12,587 bases of DNA from Chloroflexota bacterium (GTDB lineage Bacteria > Chloroflexota > Anaerolineae > Anaerolineales > Anaerolineaceae), in assembly GCA_023434145.1 (NCBI GenBank), contig JAEYTI010000097.1, positions 1-12,587 of the forward strand, written 5' to 3'. Below the pieces are notes generated by a model. The model did no database searches, was not told the DNA's origin, and worked only from the letters and a program-made list of their open reading frames with translations. Shown in pieces: positions 12,580-12,587 of this stretch (its first letter is position 1; every line of letters starts with the position of its first letter). A program made the position numbers and the translations under genes.

Positions 12580-12587
12580 ATACGGCC

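Overview
The window (about 12.6 kb, GC-rich genes with AT-richer gaps) looks like bacterial chromosome. The most likely source is a member of the Chloroflexota (Anaerolineae/Caldilineae-like). This is an inference from the caa3-type, A2-family cytochrome oxidase, the style of the membrane proteins and the many palindromic intergenic elements. No rRNA, tRNA, CRISPR array, transposase or phage gene was seen.

Layout, left to right. (1) 174-788 (-): unrecognised two-helix membrane protein with its own sigma70-like promoter. (2) 789-1545: divergent gap with a strong forward promoter and a perfect 41-bp inverted repeat. (3) 1546-2943 (+): secreted subtilisin-family protease, closed by a strong terminator hairpin. 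(4) 3167-4945 (+): a two-gene unit, a small basic membrane protein followed 6 nt later by a GPH/MelB-type sugar:cation symporter. (5) 5011-5883 (-): membrane-anchored YpfJ-type neutral zinc metallopeptidase, convergent with the transporter and separated from it by a 25-bp palindrome. (6) 5884-6540: gene-free stretch with repeats, including a possible 150-bp miniature element. (7) 6541-7827 (-): polytopic GT-C-like membrane protein. (8) 7828-8229: divergent gap with three hairpins and operator-like palindromes. (9) 8230-12515 (+): cytochrome c oxidase operon in the order subunit II (cytochrome c-fused), I, IV, III.

The oxidase genes form one terminal oxidase. Subunit II carries an intact CuA site and a C-terminal CXXCH haem domain (caa3 type). 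Subunit I has all haem and CuB ligands and the YSHP signature of A2 oxidases. Subunits IV and III are small membrane subunits, and their genes overlap by one base.

Two things stand out. First, the coxB reading frame is open upstream of its normal start for another 160 codons. This extension encodes a degenerate response-regulator receiver-like domain plus a Pro-rich linker, and a very good internal ribosome binding site sits before the conventional CoxB start. Second, nearly every gap, whether divergent, convergent or within an operon, holds a long and almost perfect palindrome (stems of 17-41 bp, loops of 2-7 nt). The arm sequences differ, and several have a G/T-rich 5' arm that does not fit ordinary intrinsic terminators.
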